From contig CAVAPB010000015.1 of assembly GCA_963590415.1 (NCBI GenBank), positions 1-56,587 on the forward strand: DNA of 56,587 nt, written 5' to 3'. The notes beneath the pieces are model-generated. The model did no database searches. It was not told where the DNA came from and saw only the letters and a list, made by a program, of their open reading frames with translations. Positions 15,736 to 24,847 of this stretch are shown here, one piece after another. The position numbers and the translations under genes are program-made. This DNA comes from Fimenecus sp963590415 (GTDB lineage Bacteria; Bacillota; Clostridia; Oscillospirales; Acutalibacteraceae). Each line of letters begins with the position of its first letter. Positions within the stretch are counted from its first letter, which is position 1.

Positions 15736-15759
15736 TTATAATGAGGAGTACATAAATTT

Positions 15760-16689
15760 ATGACACAGGTTTTACAGTTTATACAGTCTCTCCCCTCTCC
15801 GATAGCACAAGGCTTCATTTGGGGAATTATGGCTATCGGTGTTTATATTACATATAAAATACTTGATCTTGCCGATCTGACCGTAGACGGTTCTTTCGCT
15901 ACGGGCGGAGCGGTTCTTGTCGTTTTAACTACAAAGGGCGTAAACATCTATCTTGCACTGCTTATTGCGTTTATTGCCGGCTGCCTTTCAGGTCTTGTAA
16001 CCGGTGTTTTCCACACAAAGTTCGGAATACCCGCAATTCTTTCGGGCATTCTCACACAGCTTGCTTTATATTCGATTAACCTGCGTATTATGAGTGGTAA
16101 GGCAAACACCTCAATCAGCAAAAGGAATTTTGACCTTATTATCACTTCAAGTGCTGATGAGCTCGGCAGAACGATACTTGTATGTGCAATATTTGTTGCA
16201 CTGCTTATCGGCGTTCTCTATTGGTTCTTCGGCACAGAGCTCGGCAATTCCATAAGAGCTACAGGCTGTAACCAGGCAATGGCAAGAGCAAACGGTATTA
16301 ACACCGATTCAAGAAAAATTATCGGACTTGTTCTTTCAAACGGTATTGTCGCAATGTCGGGCGCATTGCTTGCACAGTTCAACGGCTGTTCGGATATCAA
16401 TATGGGCAGAGGTGCAATCGTTATCGGTCTTGCCGCTGTTATTATCGGCGAGGTTATCTTCGGTAAAATATTCAAAAATTTTGCGTTGAGACTTCTCTCG
16501 GCAGTAATCGGCGCCATTATCTACTATATAGTAATTGCGCTCGTGTTGAAGCTCGGTTTGAGTGCAAACGACCTCAAGCTCCTTTCAGCTTGCGTTGTTG
16601 CGATATTCCTCGGTATCCCCTATTGGAAAGCCAAGGTTGCGGCAAAGCATGTAAAGAACGAAGAAAAGGCAGGTGCTCAAAATGCTTGA
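15760..16689 (+). CDS. ABC transporter permease (TrpY-like)
   Basis: A 309-residue membrane protein with about eight to nine hydrophobic helices, of the BPD_transp_2 type found in branched-chain amino acid, sugar and TrpXYZ importers. Characteristic stretches are ILDLADLTVDGSFATGGAVL near residues 28-48 and NGIVAMSGALLAQFNGCSDINMG before the coupling region. It forms the transmembrane pore for the importer and contacts the ATPase encoded next. GAGGAG lies 14 bases before the ATG, a rather long spacing. The C-terminal tail is lysine-rich and its last codons overlap the ATPase start. Confidence 0.9.
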   Translation: MTQVLQFIQSLPSPIAQGFIWGIMAIGVYITYKILDLADLTVDGSFATGGAVLVVLTTKGVNIYLALLIAFIAGCLSGLVTGVFHTKFGIPAILSGILTQLALYSINLRIMSGKANTSISKRNFDLIITSSADELGRTILVCAIFVALLIGVLYWFFGTELGNSIRATGCNQAMARANGINTDSRKIIGLVLSNGIVAMSGALLAQFNGCSDINMGRGAIVIGLAAVIIGEVIFGKIFKNFALRLLSAVIGAIIYYIVIALVLKLGLSANDLKLLSACVVAIFLGIPYWKAKVAAKHVKNEEKAGAQNA

Positions 16690-17476
16690 AATTAAAGGCG
16701 TATATAAAACATTCAATCCCGGTACAATCAACGAAAAAAAAGCCCTTAAAGGCATTGATTTGACTCTCAACGAGGGTGATTTTGTAACGGTAATCGGAGG
16801 CAACGGTGCAGGCAAATCAACACTGTTCAATATGATTGCCGGCGTTTATCCCGTTGACTGCGGCACGATAAAGGTTGACGGCGAGGACATCACTAAGCTT
16901 CCGGAATATAAGCGTGCAAAGTATATGAGCCGCGTATTTCAGGATCCGATGACAGGAACTGCGGCTGATATGCAAATTGATGAAAACCTTTCAATCGCCG
17001 CAAGACGAGGAAAGACCAGAACGCTTAAAATCGGCGTTACAAAGAAGGAAAGGGAAGAATACCGCACGCTGCTCAAAAGGCTTGAGTTGGGTCTTGAGGA
17101 CAGACTGACATCAAAGGTAGGTCTCCTCTCGGGCGGTCAAAGGCAGGCTATCACTCTATTGATGGCTTCACTTATGCATCCAAAACTTTTACTCCTTGAC
17201 GAGCATACAGCGGCTCTTGATCCTACCACGGCGGCTAAAGTACTTAAAATAACAGATGAAATCGTAACCGAAAACAATATTACAACTGTTATGATTACAC
17301 ATAATATGAAGGACGCTATAAGGCTCGGGAACAGACTTATTATGATGTATGACGGCAAGATAATCTATGATGTTTCCGGCGAAGAAAAGAAAAACCTCAA
17401 GGTTCAGGATCTTCTTGACCTGTTTGCTAAAGCAAGCAACGGCGAATTTGCAAACGACAGAATGATGCTTTCATAA
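16682..17476 (+). CDS. ABC transporter ATP-binding protein (TrpZ-like)
   Basis: A 264-residue ATPase beginning at the ATG that has AGGTG six bases upstream and overlaps the permease stop by 8 bases. Walker A is GGNGAGKSTL, the signature is LLSGGQRQAITLLMA, and Walker B is LLLLDEHTAALDP with the switch histidine in MITHNM. Note the DEHTAALDP, with His after the catalytic Glu, which is characteristic of this ABC subgroup. It energises import of the substrate bound by the lipoprotein. It ends the operon before a strong terminator. Confidence 0.92.
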   Translation: MLEIKGVYKTFNPGTINEKKALKGIDLTLNEGDFVTVIGGNGAGKSTLFNMIAGVYPVDCGTIKVDGEDITKLPEYKRAKYMSRVFQDPMTGTAADMQIDENLSIAARRGKTRTLKIGVTKKEREEYRTLLKRLELGLEDRLTSKVGLLSGGQRQAITLLMASLMHPKLLLLDEHTAALDPTTAAKVLKITDEIVTENNITTVMITHNMKDAIRLGNRLIMMYDGKIIYDVSGEEKKNLKVQDLLDLFAKASNGEFANDRMMLS

Positions 17477-17494
17477 GCCTTACATAAAATACCA

Positions 17495-17535
17495 CACCCC
17501 GTTCACTTATACACAAGTGAACGGGGTGCTTTTTT
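17495..17535 (+). terminator. Bidirectional terminator after the ABC operon
   Basis: A 14-base perfect stem CACCCCGTTCACTT/AAGTGAACGGGGTG with a 6-base loop, followed by CTTTTTTG. It also faces the hydrogenase operon coming from the right. Confidence 0.92.
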
Positions 17536-17591
17536 GAGCAAAAATCCACCTCCGATGCAAAAGCGTCGGAGGTATGATTATAAGTATTGGA

Positions 17592-19028
17592 TTAAAGAGC
17601 TGAGACGACATCGTTGATTGTCTTATCCCCTGCCTCCTTGCCGTATTTTTCGACAAGCATTTTGTTTTTCTCGCCGCCGTGGGTAAGGCAACCGGCACCG
17701 TTAATACAACCGCCCATACAAGCCATACCCTCGATAAAGTTGGCATCAAGAACGCCCTTGCTCTTTTTAAGCAAAGCAAGCTTACACTGCTCGATACCGT
17801 CACATACTGCGGGCTTGAGCTGGAACTCGGTATTTCCCTGCTCCTTGAGAGCCTCGCTTGCCGCATGTGAAAGTCCGCCGCTGTGCGCAAAAATTCTGCC
17901 GAAATAAGATGCGTCGTCAAGCTCGCTTTCTTCAAGCTCAACAATATCTATTTCGCGGCTGTCAAGCAACGCCTGCAATTCCTCAAATGTAAGAACACAG
18001 TCGACATAATTCTTTACGGTGTCAAGCTGAAATTCCTTTTTCTTTGAAGTGCACGGTCCGATAAATACAATTTTAGAGTCAGGATCCTTTTCCTTTATGT
18101 ACTTGGAAACAGCCGCCATAGGAGACAAATTGTGCGAAATAAGCGGCACCAAATCAGGGTGATTTGCCTTGATATACGATACAAACGCAGGACAACAGGA
18201 GCTTGTCAAAAAGCCTTTCTCGGCAAGCTCCTGTGCCTCTGATTTTGCTACTATATCAGCACCGAGAGCCGCCTCGACAACCTTTGAGAAACCAAGTTTT
18301 TTAATTCCGGAAACAACCTGACCTGTTTTCGCATATATGAACTGACTTGCTATTGACGGAGCGACAACAGCGTAAAGATTGCCCTTGAAAGCGCCGCTTA
18401 TCTTATCTTTGAGCATATCTACGACATTCACAATGTATGACTTATCGCTTATTGCGCCGAAAGGACACTGATAAACACACGCTCCGCAGGAAATACACTT
18501 TTCGTTTTTAATTGAAGCCGCATTTTTCTCGTTAATCGTGAGAGCCTTTACCTTGCAAGCGTTCTGACATGGCCTTTTACGGTTTACAATGGCAAAGTAA
18601 GGACATACCTTGGCGCATTGACCGCAGTTTACGCACTTCGATTTATCGATATGTGCAACATGGTTCTGGTCAAAGGAGAGCGCCCCCTTTTTGCAGACAT
18701 CTTCGCATCTGTGCGCAAGACAGCCTCGGCACGAATCTGTAACCTCATATCCTGCCGACGGACATTCGTCACAAGCAATGTCAATTACCTCTATTACATT
18801 CGGATTTTCTTTGTTACCGCCCATTGCGAGCTTAACACGCTCGGACAAAATCGCCCTTTCCTTATATACGCAGCAACGCATTGTAGGCTCGTCTCCGGGA
18901 ACGACTATCATCGGTATGTCAAGCAGATTCTGATAAAGCGTTCCGTTCCATTCCTGTTTTGCGACTTCGCGCAGTACCTTATATTTAAGGTACTGCACTT
19001 TGGTGTCAAATTTTCTTAATTTTTCCAT
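17592..19028 (-). CDS. Monomeric [FeFe]-hydrogenase, group B-like
   Basis: A 478-residue protein: an N-terminal region (about 1-85), cysteine-rich ferredoxin-like part with several [4Fe-4S] binding sets (CDEC, CRGCLAHRCEDVC, CVNCGQCAKVCP, CISCGACVYQCP, about 85-200), then the H-cluster domain. The H-cluster motifs are L1 TSSCCPAFV, L2 GPCTSKKKE and L3 EGMACMGGCINGAG. L2 starts GPC, not MPC, and L3 has MACMGGC rather than MACPGGC; this and the small size fit group B [FeFe]-hydrogenases, whose physiological role is not settled. It should exchange electrons between ferredoxin and protons. It is the last gene of the adhE-kinase-hydrogenase unit, 20 bases after the kinase. Confidence 0.88.
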   Translation of the reverse strand: MEKLRKFDTKVQYLKYKVLREVAKQEWNGTLYQNLLDIPMIVVPGDEPTMRCCVYKERAILSERVKLAMGGNKENPNVIEVIDIACDECPSAGYEVTDSCRGCLAHRCEDVCKKGALSFDQNHVAHIDKSKCVNCGQCAKVCPYFAIVNRKRPCQNACKVKALTINEKNAASIKNEKCISCGACVYQCPFGAISDKSYIVNVVDMLKDKISGAFKGNLYAVVAPSIASQFIYAKTGQVVSGIKKLGFSKVVEAALGADIVAKSEAQELAEKGFLTSSCCPAFVSYIKANHPDLVPLISHNLSPMAAVSKYIKEKDPDSKIVFIGPCTSKKKEFQLDTVKNYVDCVLTFEELQALLDSREIDIVELEESELDDASYFGRIFAHSGGLSHAASEALKEQGNTEFQLKPAVCDGIEQCKLALLKKSKGVLDANFIEGMACMGGCINGAGCLTHGGEKNKMLVEKYGKEAGDKTINDVVSAL

Positions 19029-19048
19029 TCACAAACCACTCTTATAGA

Positions 19049-19798
19049 TTATTCGTACTCAACAACATCAGTCCAGCTCAAAAGGAACTGTCTCTCCTCT
19101 TCATTACCTTTAACTGACTGTGATGCGGCTACGATGGGCAGCCACTTTTCAACGTACTGCTTAGCAGTATCACTCTTTTTGCAGAAAATGTCAAGATATT
19201 TTTTTGCGGTTTCTTCATTTCCTTTGAGACAGAAAAGAAGATAAGTCCTTGCAGCGTCCGCAGAAGCGTTACCCTGAGTTGCGTGAGACCAATCGATCAC
19301 ATAATATTTACCGTCTTTTGTAACAATAATATTTGATGGATTAAGGTCGCCGTGACAAACCTTTTTATGCTTGGGCATTCCCTCAAGGCGTGAGTGAAGC
19401 TCATATCTTGTGGTTGCGTCAAGGTCTGCTTCGGAGATTTTTCTGTTCATTTTATCCTTTAACTTATTAAGCAAAGGACAGGACTTTGACTGAATTTCAA
19501 GCTGAACATCAACAAGAGCGTTGAGGTATTCGTCAAGCTTTTCGGGATTTTTCTCCATAAGCTCAGCAAGGGTTTCGCCCTCGATAAACTCGGAAACAAT
19601 TGCCCATTTGCCGTCAAGAGTTGTGACCTCGAGTACCTTGGGAATATTGAGTCCCGTCTCCTCAATTCTTGCCTGATTGAGAGCTTCGTTGAGTACATCT
19701 GCCTTTGAATAATCCTTATCAAAAACCTTAATGCACTTGTCGCCGTCTCTGTAAACCTTTTTTGCTTTTCTTTCGGCAATAACATTATCTAATTTCAT
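19049..19798 (-). CDS. APH/choline kinase-fold phosphotransferase of unknown substrate
   Basis: A 249-residue protein starting at the ATG that has AGGAGG 8 bases upstream; an upstream in-frame ATG lacks one. It has an N-lobe with a lysine in CIKVFDK, the hinge segment AIVSEFIEGETLAELM, and the kinase core HGDLNPSNIIV (catalytic Asp and Asn) followed by YVIDWSHATQG (metal-binding Asp), then ADAARTYLLFCL. This is the aminoglycoside-phosphotransferase-like fold, also used by kinases for choline, fructosamine and small metabolites. No antibiotic-resistance signature is evident. It sits between adhE (27 bases) and the hydrogenase (20 bases), so a role in fermentation is likely by context but untested. 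Confidence 0.85.
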   Translation of the reverse strand: MKLDNVIAERKAKKVYRDGDKCIKVFDKDYSKADVLNEALNQARIEETGLNIPKVLEVTTLDGKWAIVSEFIEGETLAELMEKNPEKLDEYLNALVDVQLEIQSKSCPLLNKLKDKMNRKISEADLDATTRYELHSRLEGMPKHKKVCHGDLNPSNIIVTKDGKYYVIDWSHATQGNASADAARTYLLFCLKGNEETAKKYLDIFCKKSDTAKQYVEKWLPIVAASQSVKGNEEERQFLLSWTDVVEYE

Positions 19799-19825
19799 AA
19801 AACAAGCCTCCTGATATATCAAAGT

Positions 19826-22483
19826 TTATTTTTTGCTTTTCAACTGTTTTTCGTCGGGCTTGTCAGTCTCAACGAAGGTCTTTCCGTAATATGCGTTAAG
19901 ATACATCTGCTTGATTTCGCTTATAAGCGGGTATCTCGGGTTAGCGCCTGTGCACTGATCGTCGAATGCCTGCTCGCACATTGCGTCAAGTCTGTCAAGG
20001 AAGTCCTTCTCATCCGGAACATAGTCCTTGATTGTGGGCTTAATGCCTACTCTTACCTTGAGGTCGTCGATAGCCTTTATAAGGTTGTCAACCTTCTCCT
20101 GATCGTTCTTGCCCTTAATTCCGAGATACTCTGCAACCTCTGCGTATCTTCTGAGCGTATGCGGATGGTCATACTGCGAGAATGTACCCATCTTTGTGGG
20201 AGCCTCTGCCGAGTTGAAACGGAGAACCTCGTCAATCATAAGAGCGTTTGCGATACCGTGCGGGATATGGTGGAACGCACCGAGCTTATGAGCCATTGAG
20301 TGGCATACGCCGAGGAATGCGTTTGCGAAAGCCATACCTGCCATGGTAGCCGCATTTGCCATCTTCTCACGAGCCTCGGGGTCGTTGGGACCGTTGTCGT
20401 ATGCTCTGGGAAGATATTCAAATATAGTTTTAAGCGCTTTGAGCGCAAGACCGTCAGTGTAGTCGGTTGCCATAATCGAAGCGTAAGCTTCAAGTGCGTG
20501 AGTTACTGCGTCGATACCCGAAGCAGATGTAAGACCCTTGGGAGCGGTCATATGGAAGTCTGCGTCGATAATTGCCATCTTGGGAAGAAGCTGATAATCG
20601 GCAAGCGGATATTTAACGCCTGTATTTTCATCTGTAATAACTGCGAAGGGTGTAACCTCGGAGCCTGTACCTGCCGATGTGGGGATAGCTATGAAGTAGG
20701 CCTTGTCGCCCATATGTGGGAAGGTATAGATACGCTTACGAATATCCTGGAAGCGCATTGCCATATCCATAAAGTCAGCGTCGGGATGCTCATAGAGAAC
20801 CCACATAATCTTACCTGCGTCCATTGCAGAGCCGCCGCCGAGTGCGATAATTACATCGGGCTGGAACGCTCTCATCTGCTCTGCACCCTTCTTTGCACAG
20901 CCGAGCGTCGGGTCGGGAGCAACCTCAAAGAATGTTGTGTGCTGAATGCCCATTTCGTCGAGCTTATCGGTAATCGGCTTTGTATAGCCGTTATTGTAAA
21001 GGAAGCTGTCGGTTACGATAAATGCTTTTTTCTTGCCCATAACCGTTTTAAGTTCGTCAAGGGCAACGGGCAGACAGCCCTTTTTGATATATACTTTTTC
21101 AGGAGCTCTGAACCAAAGCATATTTTCCCTTCTTTCTGCAACAGTCTTGATATTGATGAGATGCTTTACTCCGACATTTTCACTTACGGAGTTGCCGCCC
21201 CAAGAGCCGCAGCCGAGTGTAAGCGAGGGAGCAAGCTTGAAGTTGTACAAATCACCGATACCGCCTTGTGAAGAAGGTGTGTTTACAAGAATACGGCAGG
21301 TCTTCATACGGGAAGAGAATTCATCAATCTTTGCGTTTTCCGTAACTGCGTCAAGATAGATTGAAGATGTATGACCGTAACCGCCGTCGGCAACAAGCTT
21401 TTCAGCCTTTTGGAAAGCGTCCTCAATGTTCTTCGCCCTGTACATTGCAAGTACGGGAGAGAGCTTTTCGTGAGCAAATTCCTCGGAGAGTTCAACGCTT
21501 TCAACTTCGCCGATAAGGATTTTTGTGCCCTCGGGAACCTTAACGCCCGCAAGCTCTGCGATTGTAGCTGCTTTCTGACCTACTATTTTTGCGTTAAGAG
21601 CACCGTTTATAAGGATTGTCTTTCTGACCTTTTCGGTCTCCTCGGGATTAAGGAAGTAACAGCCTCTTGCGGCAAATTCCTTTTTAACTTTGTCATATAC
21701 CTTGTCGAGAACGATAACCGACTGCTCGGAAGCACAAATCATACCGTTATCAAAGGTCTTTGAATGAATGATTGAGTTTACGGCAAGAAGAATATCGGCT
21801 GTGTCGTCGATAATTGCGGGAGTGTTACCTGCGCCGACGCCGAGTGCCGGTTTACCCGAAGAATAAGCAGCCTTAACCATTCCGGGACCGCCTGTTGCGA
21901 GGATAATGTCAGCCTCTTTCATAAGAAGGTTTGTCATTTCAAGGCTGGGAACATCAATCCATGAAATAATGCCCTCGGGAGCGCCCGCTTTAACGGCAGC
22001 CTCAAGAACTACTTTCGCAGCTGCGATTGTCGAGCCCTTTGCTCTCGGATGGGGGCTTATGATAATACCGTTTCTTGTTTTAAGTGAGATAAGAGTTTTG
22101 AAAATTGCGGTCGAGGTGGGGTTAGTTGTCGGGATAACAGCGGCAACAAGACCGATAGGCTCTGCAATCTTCTTCATACCGTAAGCTTTGTCCTCCTCAA
22201 GAACGCCGCAGGTCTTTGTGTTCTTATATGCGTTGTAGATGTACTCCGAAGCGAAGTGATTTTTGATAACCTTGTCCTCTACAACACCCATTCCCGTTTC
22301 CTCAACAGCCAATTTAGCAAGAGGTATTCTCTGCTGGTTGGCAGCGGTAGCGGCAGCAAGGAAGATTTTATCAACCTGCTCCTGAGTGTATGAAGAAAAC
22401 TCCTTCTGCGCCGCTCTGACACGGGCAATAGCTTCTTCAAGAGTTTCTACCGAATCAACGATTTTGTATTCTTTAGTACTCAT
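19826..22483 (-). CDS. adhE: Bifunctional acetaldehyde-CoA/alcohol dehydrogenase
   Basis: An 885-residue fusion. The N-terminal CoA-acylating aldehyde dehydrogenase half (about 1-445) has the catalytic Cys250 in FDNGMICASEQS and a nucleotide-binding GVGAGNTPAII segment. The C-terminal iron alcohol dehydrogenase half (about 460-865) has GGGSAMDAGK, the DADFHMTAP segment, ASGIDAVTHALEAYAS and the metal-binding CHSMAHKLGAFHHIPHG region. The length is standard. It converts acetyl-CoA to ethanol, oxidising two NADH, and such proteins assemble into spirosomes. GGAGG lies upstream of the ATG. A perfect 18-base Rex operator lies 22 bases before the start, predicting induction by high NADH/NAD+. Confidence 0.97.
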   Translation of the reverse strand: MSTKEYKIVDSVETLEEAIARVRAAQKEFSSYTQEQVDKIFLAAATAANQQRIPLAKLAVEETGMGVVEDKVIKNHFASEYIYNAYKNTKTCGVLEEDKAYGMKKIAEPIGLVAAVIPTTNPTSTAIFKTLISLKTRNGIIISPHPRAKGSTIAAAKVVLEAAVKAGAPEGIISWIDVPSLEMTNLLMKEADIILATGGPGMVKAAYSSGKPALGVGAGNTPAIIDDTADILLAVNSIIHSKTFDNGMICASEQSVIVLDKVYDKVKKEFAARGCYFLNPEETEKVRKTILINGALNAKIVGQKAATIAELAGVKVPEGTKILIGEVESVELSEEFAHEKLSPVLAMYRAKNIEDAFQKAEKLVADGGYGHTSSIYLDAVTENAKIDEFSSRMKTCRILVNTPSSQGGIGDLYNFKLAPSLTLGCGSWGGNSVSENVGVKHLINIKTVAERRENMLWFRAPEKVYIKKGCLPVALDELKTVMGKKKAFIVTDSFLYNNGYTKPITDKLDEMGIQHTTFFEVAPDPTLGCAKKGAEQMRAFQPDVIIALGGGSAMDAGKIMWVLYEHPDADFMDMAMRFQDIRKRIYTFPHMGDKAYFIAIPTSAGTGSEVTPFAVITDENTGVKYPLADYQLLPKMAIIDADFHMTAPKGLTSASGIDAVTHALEAYASIMATDYTDGLALKALKTIFEYLPRAYDNGPNDPEAREKMANAATMAGMAFANAFLGVCHSMAHKLGAFHHIPHGIANALMIDEVLRFNSAEAPTKMGTFSQYDHPHTLRRYAEVAEYLGIKGKNDQEKVDNLIKAIDDLKVRVGIKPTIKDYVPDEKDFLDRLDAMCEQAFDDQCTGANPRYPLISEIKQMYLNAYYGKTFVETDKPDEKQLKSKK

Positions 22484-22504
22484 ATTCAGTCCTCCAAAAT
22501 TTCA

Positions 22505-22522
22505 TTGTTAATATTTTAACAA
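22505..22522. promoter_or_regulatory. Rex operator
   Basis: The sequence TTGTTAATATTTTAACAA is an exact 18-base palindrome of the form TTGTTAA-N4-TTAACAA, the published consensus for the redox repressor Rex in Firmicutes. It lies between LysR and adhE genes, in the adhE leader. Binding would block transcription of adhE-kinase-hydrogenase until NADH rises. Confidence 0.9.
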
Positions 22523-22565
22523 TTTATTGAGGATATGTAAATAATTAAATAAGTATAGCAATATA

Positions 22566-23504
22566 TCATTTTTGATATATGTCTATACGTTTGAGATTGG
22601 TCGCCCTGACCTCGTTTACGAACCTACGATCGAGCTCGGAAAGCTTATAGTCCTTGTGATAAATCAAAACATCCTTGTATTTCTTATTATTGTCGGGGCA
22701 TACCTTCTGCACAAGCGAATAACGCTTCAATATGTCATCGGGCATCGGCGACACCCACATAAATGTTTCCTCGTTTTTGGAAAGCACGCTAAACTGGCTT
22801 GCCCTTTCAAAAACGAAAATCCGCCGCTCCCCGTCGTCGGGAAGTTCTTCTTTTTTAACTTCGGCAAGAGACAGCGACGGAACATACGGGTCTGCGTGAC
22901 CTATTTCAATAAACGGATGCAAATCGTCAAAATGAATTGTCTCTTTTTTTGCAAGCGGACTGTTTTCGCTCATTACAAGCACATAGCCGAAGCTTGCAAC
23001 ATCCTCATATTCAAGGTTTTTCTCTTCAAACAATGCGGTAAAATATTTTTCGTAATTTTCCGCAAAGCGGACTATTCCGAGCTTGTAGTTATCGGAGACA
23101 ACATTTGTAATCGTTCTCGAAGAGTTGGTTTCCTTATAGAAAACCTCAACAGGCTTATCACCGAGCATTTTTGAAAACTGCGCGAAGGCGTCGGATATAT
23201 AAGTCGCCCTCGGCACTGAGACTGAGAATGTCTTGCGTTCTACTCCCGCGTTTTCTTTATACAGCTTTTCGACATTGTCTATCTGCTTCAAGATATTTTT
23301 TGCATAGCCGATAAAGCGCTCGCCCTCCAAGGTCAGCACCATACCCCTTGCGCTTCTGTCAAAGATGGTGATGCCAAGCTCCGCTTCAAGCTCTTTTATC
23401 GAACGGCTCAAATTTGGCTGAGCGATGAGTAATTTTTCGCTTGCCCTGTTTATCGAGCCGTATTTTGCAACCTCAACGGCGTATCGCATATGAAGTATAT
23501 TCAT
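22566..23504 (-). CDS. LysR-family transcriptional regulator
   Basis: A 312-residue LTTR with the N-terminal winged helix (about 1-60, with RYAVEVAKYGSINRASEKL and the recognition helix SRSIKELEAELG) and a C-terminal two-lobe substrate-sensing domain (about 90-290). LTTRs sense a small metabolite and activate nearby genes. It is transcribed in the same direction as adhE, with about 80 bases between, so it may be cotranscribed or simply adjacent. The Rex site lies downstream of its stop. The ligand is unknown. The upstream gap carries the terminator of the acyltransferase operon. Confidence 0.92.
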   Translation of the reverse strand: MNILHMRYAVEVAKYGSINRASEKLLIAQPNLSRSIKELEAELGITIFDRSARGMVLTLEGERFIGYAKNILKQIDNVEKLYKENAGVERKTFSVSVPRATYISDAFAQFSKMLGDKPVEVFYKETNSSRTITNVVSDNYKLGIVRFAENYEKYFTALFEEKNLEYEDVASFGYVLVMSENSPLAKKETIHFDDLHPFIEIGHADPYVPSLSLAEVKKEELPDDGERRIFVFERASQFSVLSKNEETFMWVSPMPDDILKRYSLVQKVCPDNNKKYKDVLIYHKDYKLSELDRRFVNEVRATNLKRIDIYQK

Positions 23505-23524
23505 ATTACACCTCTCAAAAATAA

Positions 23525-23561
23525 AAGCAGGCGTATATCGGTAAAGACGGTCCGCCTGCTT
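23525..23561 (-). terminator. Terminator of the acyltransferase operon
   Basis: AAGCAGGC (23525-23532) pairs with GCCTGCTT (23554-23561), followed by TTATTTTT on the minus strand. It starts about 6 bases after the stop codon at 23567. Confidence 0.8.
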
Positions 23562-23566
23562 GTTTA

Positions 23567-24847
23567 TTATGCCTTTGATGAAAGAATATCTATATTCTTA
23601 TCCATAAGGTCAAAGAAATCGTTTACTATCTTCTCATCCTCTTCGTTACCCCGAACGCACATTGAAAGTGTAAGTTCCGAATTTATCGAGGTTGCCGAAA
23701 GAAGAACATACGGTTTATATTTAACCGCTCCGGTCATAAATCCGTCAACAGGCGGATGTCCGTCAAGCGAAAGCTTGTCAGTTTCGAGAACACCGATATT
23801 ACTCATTGCGATAAGCGGGTTGGAATAGCCGATTTTTATAACCTCTTCCGATGCCATCTGCGGCATAATGCTGTAACCGAGCTTTAGAAGCGGCAAGCCG
23901 TAAAGTCCCATAAATTTATCATTTTTGAACTTTGCAACGCTCTGTTTAGTATATTCGAGCGTCTTAAAAATATCCTCTCCGAGCTCCGGTATATTGCACT
24001 GCATAAACGCAGTCTGGTTTGTGATGCCCGTATCGCTTGTATCTTTCATATGGCGTCTTAAATCTATTGCACATGAAATTGTAACGCTTTCATCCCTGCC
24101 AAAGCCGGCAAGCTCGTAAAGGCTGTAAAAATAAGCCGCAACAAGCATATCGTTTACAGTAGCGCCGAGCTTTTTGCCTGATGCCTTTAGTCGTGCGAAC
24201 CTGTCCTTGTCGACTTTTCTGCGTGCGATAAACGAACGGTCTCTGATATTGTTCTCGGTAAGAGGGAACCTATGGTCGTCCTTTGCGCATACATTTTTGT
24301 AAAGGTTCTGCGCCATTGCCTTCTCGGTTTTTGAGAAGTCGTCGTAGACCTCCTCAAATGAACGTGAGCCCGACTTCAAGTCAATGGGGCTGACTTTATT
24401 TTCAAGGTAATCGTTATAGTTCTTGCAAAGAGCCTTCATAAAATATTTGAAATCTCCGCCGTCCATACACATATGGTTTTCAACTATACAAAGCACCGAC
24501 TTACCCTCGTGAAAGAAAACAGCAACCTGAATCTGGAGCTCGTTTTCGGGCGGTATGTACTGTGTAAGGAAGTCGTCTATTGCCTCCTCAAGATTATCGG
24601 GAGTTGAAACATGGATTACATCGTCAATATTGTAATCATTTACTCTCCAATAGGTCTTAAATTTATTATCAACAAACGACGAGTGCAGAACGGGGGCTTT
24701 TTCAAGAAAACAAATAAGCACGGTTTTGAGTACATCAATGTCTATTTCAAAATCATAATGCAATTCGACATGAACCATACGGTCGTTGAAATCACGGAAA
24801 AGGTAATGCATTTTATCCCACAGCTCAGCTGTTAATTTGTTATTCAT
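23567..24847 (-). CDS. HxxxDG acyltransferase (condensation/alcohol acetyltransferase-like)
   Basis: A 426-residue soluble protein with the CoA-dependent acyltransferase fold. The active site motif is His125-Met-Cys-Met-Asp129-Gly in VENHMCMDGGDF, and the second conserved region includes VNDMLVAAYFYSLY and ISCAIDLRRHM. This family includes NRPS condensation domains, wax ester synthases, PapA and alcohol acetyltransferases. It stands alone without carrier domains, so ester formation with an acyl-CoA is likely; substrates are unknown. Its start shares a base with the stop of the upstream membrane protein gene (TAATG), so the two are translationally coupled. Confidence 0.85.
   Translation of the reverse strand: MNNKLTAELWDKMHYLFRDFNDRMVHVELHYDFEIDIDVLKTVLICFLEKAPVLHSSFVDNKFKTYWRVNDYNIDDVIHVSTPDNLEEAIDDFLTQYIPPENELQIQVAVFFHEGKSVLCIVENHMCMDGGDFKYFMKALCKNYNDYLENKVSPIDLKSGSRSFEEVYDDFSKTEKAMAQNLYKNVCAKDDHRFPLTENNIRDRSFIARRKVDKDRFARLKASGKKLGATVNDMLVAAYFYSLYELAGFGRDESVTISCAIDLRRHMKDTSDTGITNQTAFMQCNIPELGEDIFKTLEYTKQSVAKFKNDKFMGLYGLPLLKLGYSIMPQMASEEVIKIGYSNPLIAMSNIGVLETDKLSLDGHPPVDGFMTGAVKYKPYVLLSATSINSELTLSMCVRGNEEDEKIVNDFFDLMDKNIDILSSKA

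Noticed and set aside
19049..19798. Aminoglycoside resistance by the APH-fold kinase
   Set aside because: The fold is shared by many metabolic kinases; the operon is fermentative and no resistance context is present.
20300..21271. A 323-codon open frame on the plus strand antisense to adhE
   Set aside because: It lies fully inside adhE on the other strand; its translation has unusually many cysteines and histidines, typical of a codon-bias shadow, and there is no ribosome binding site.
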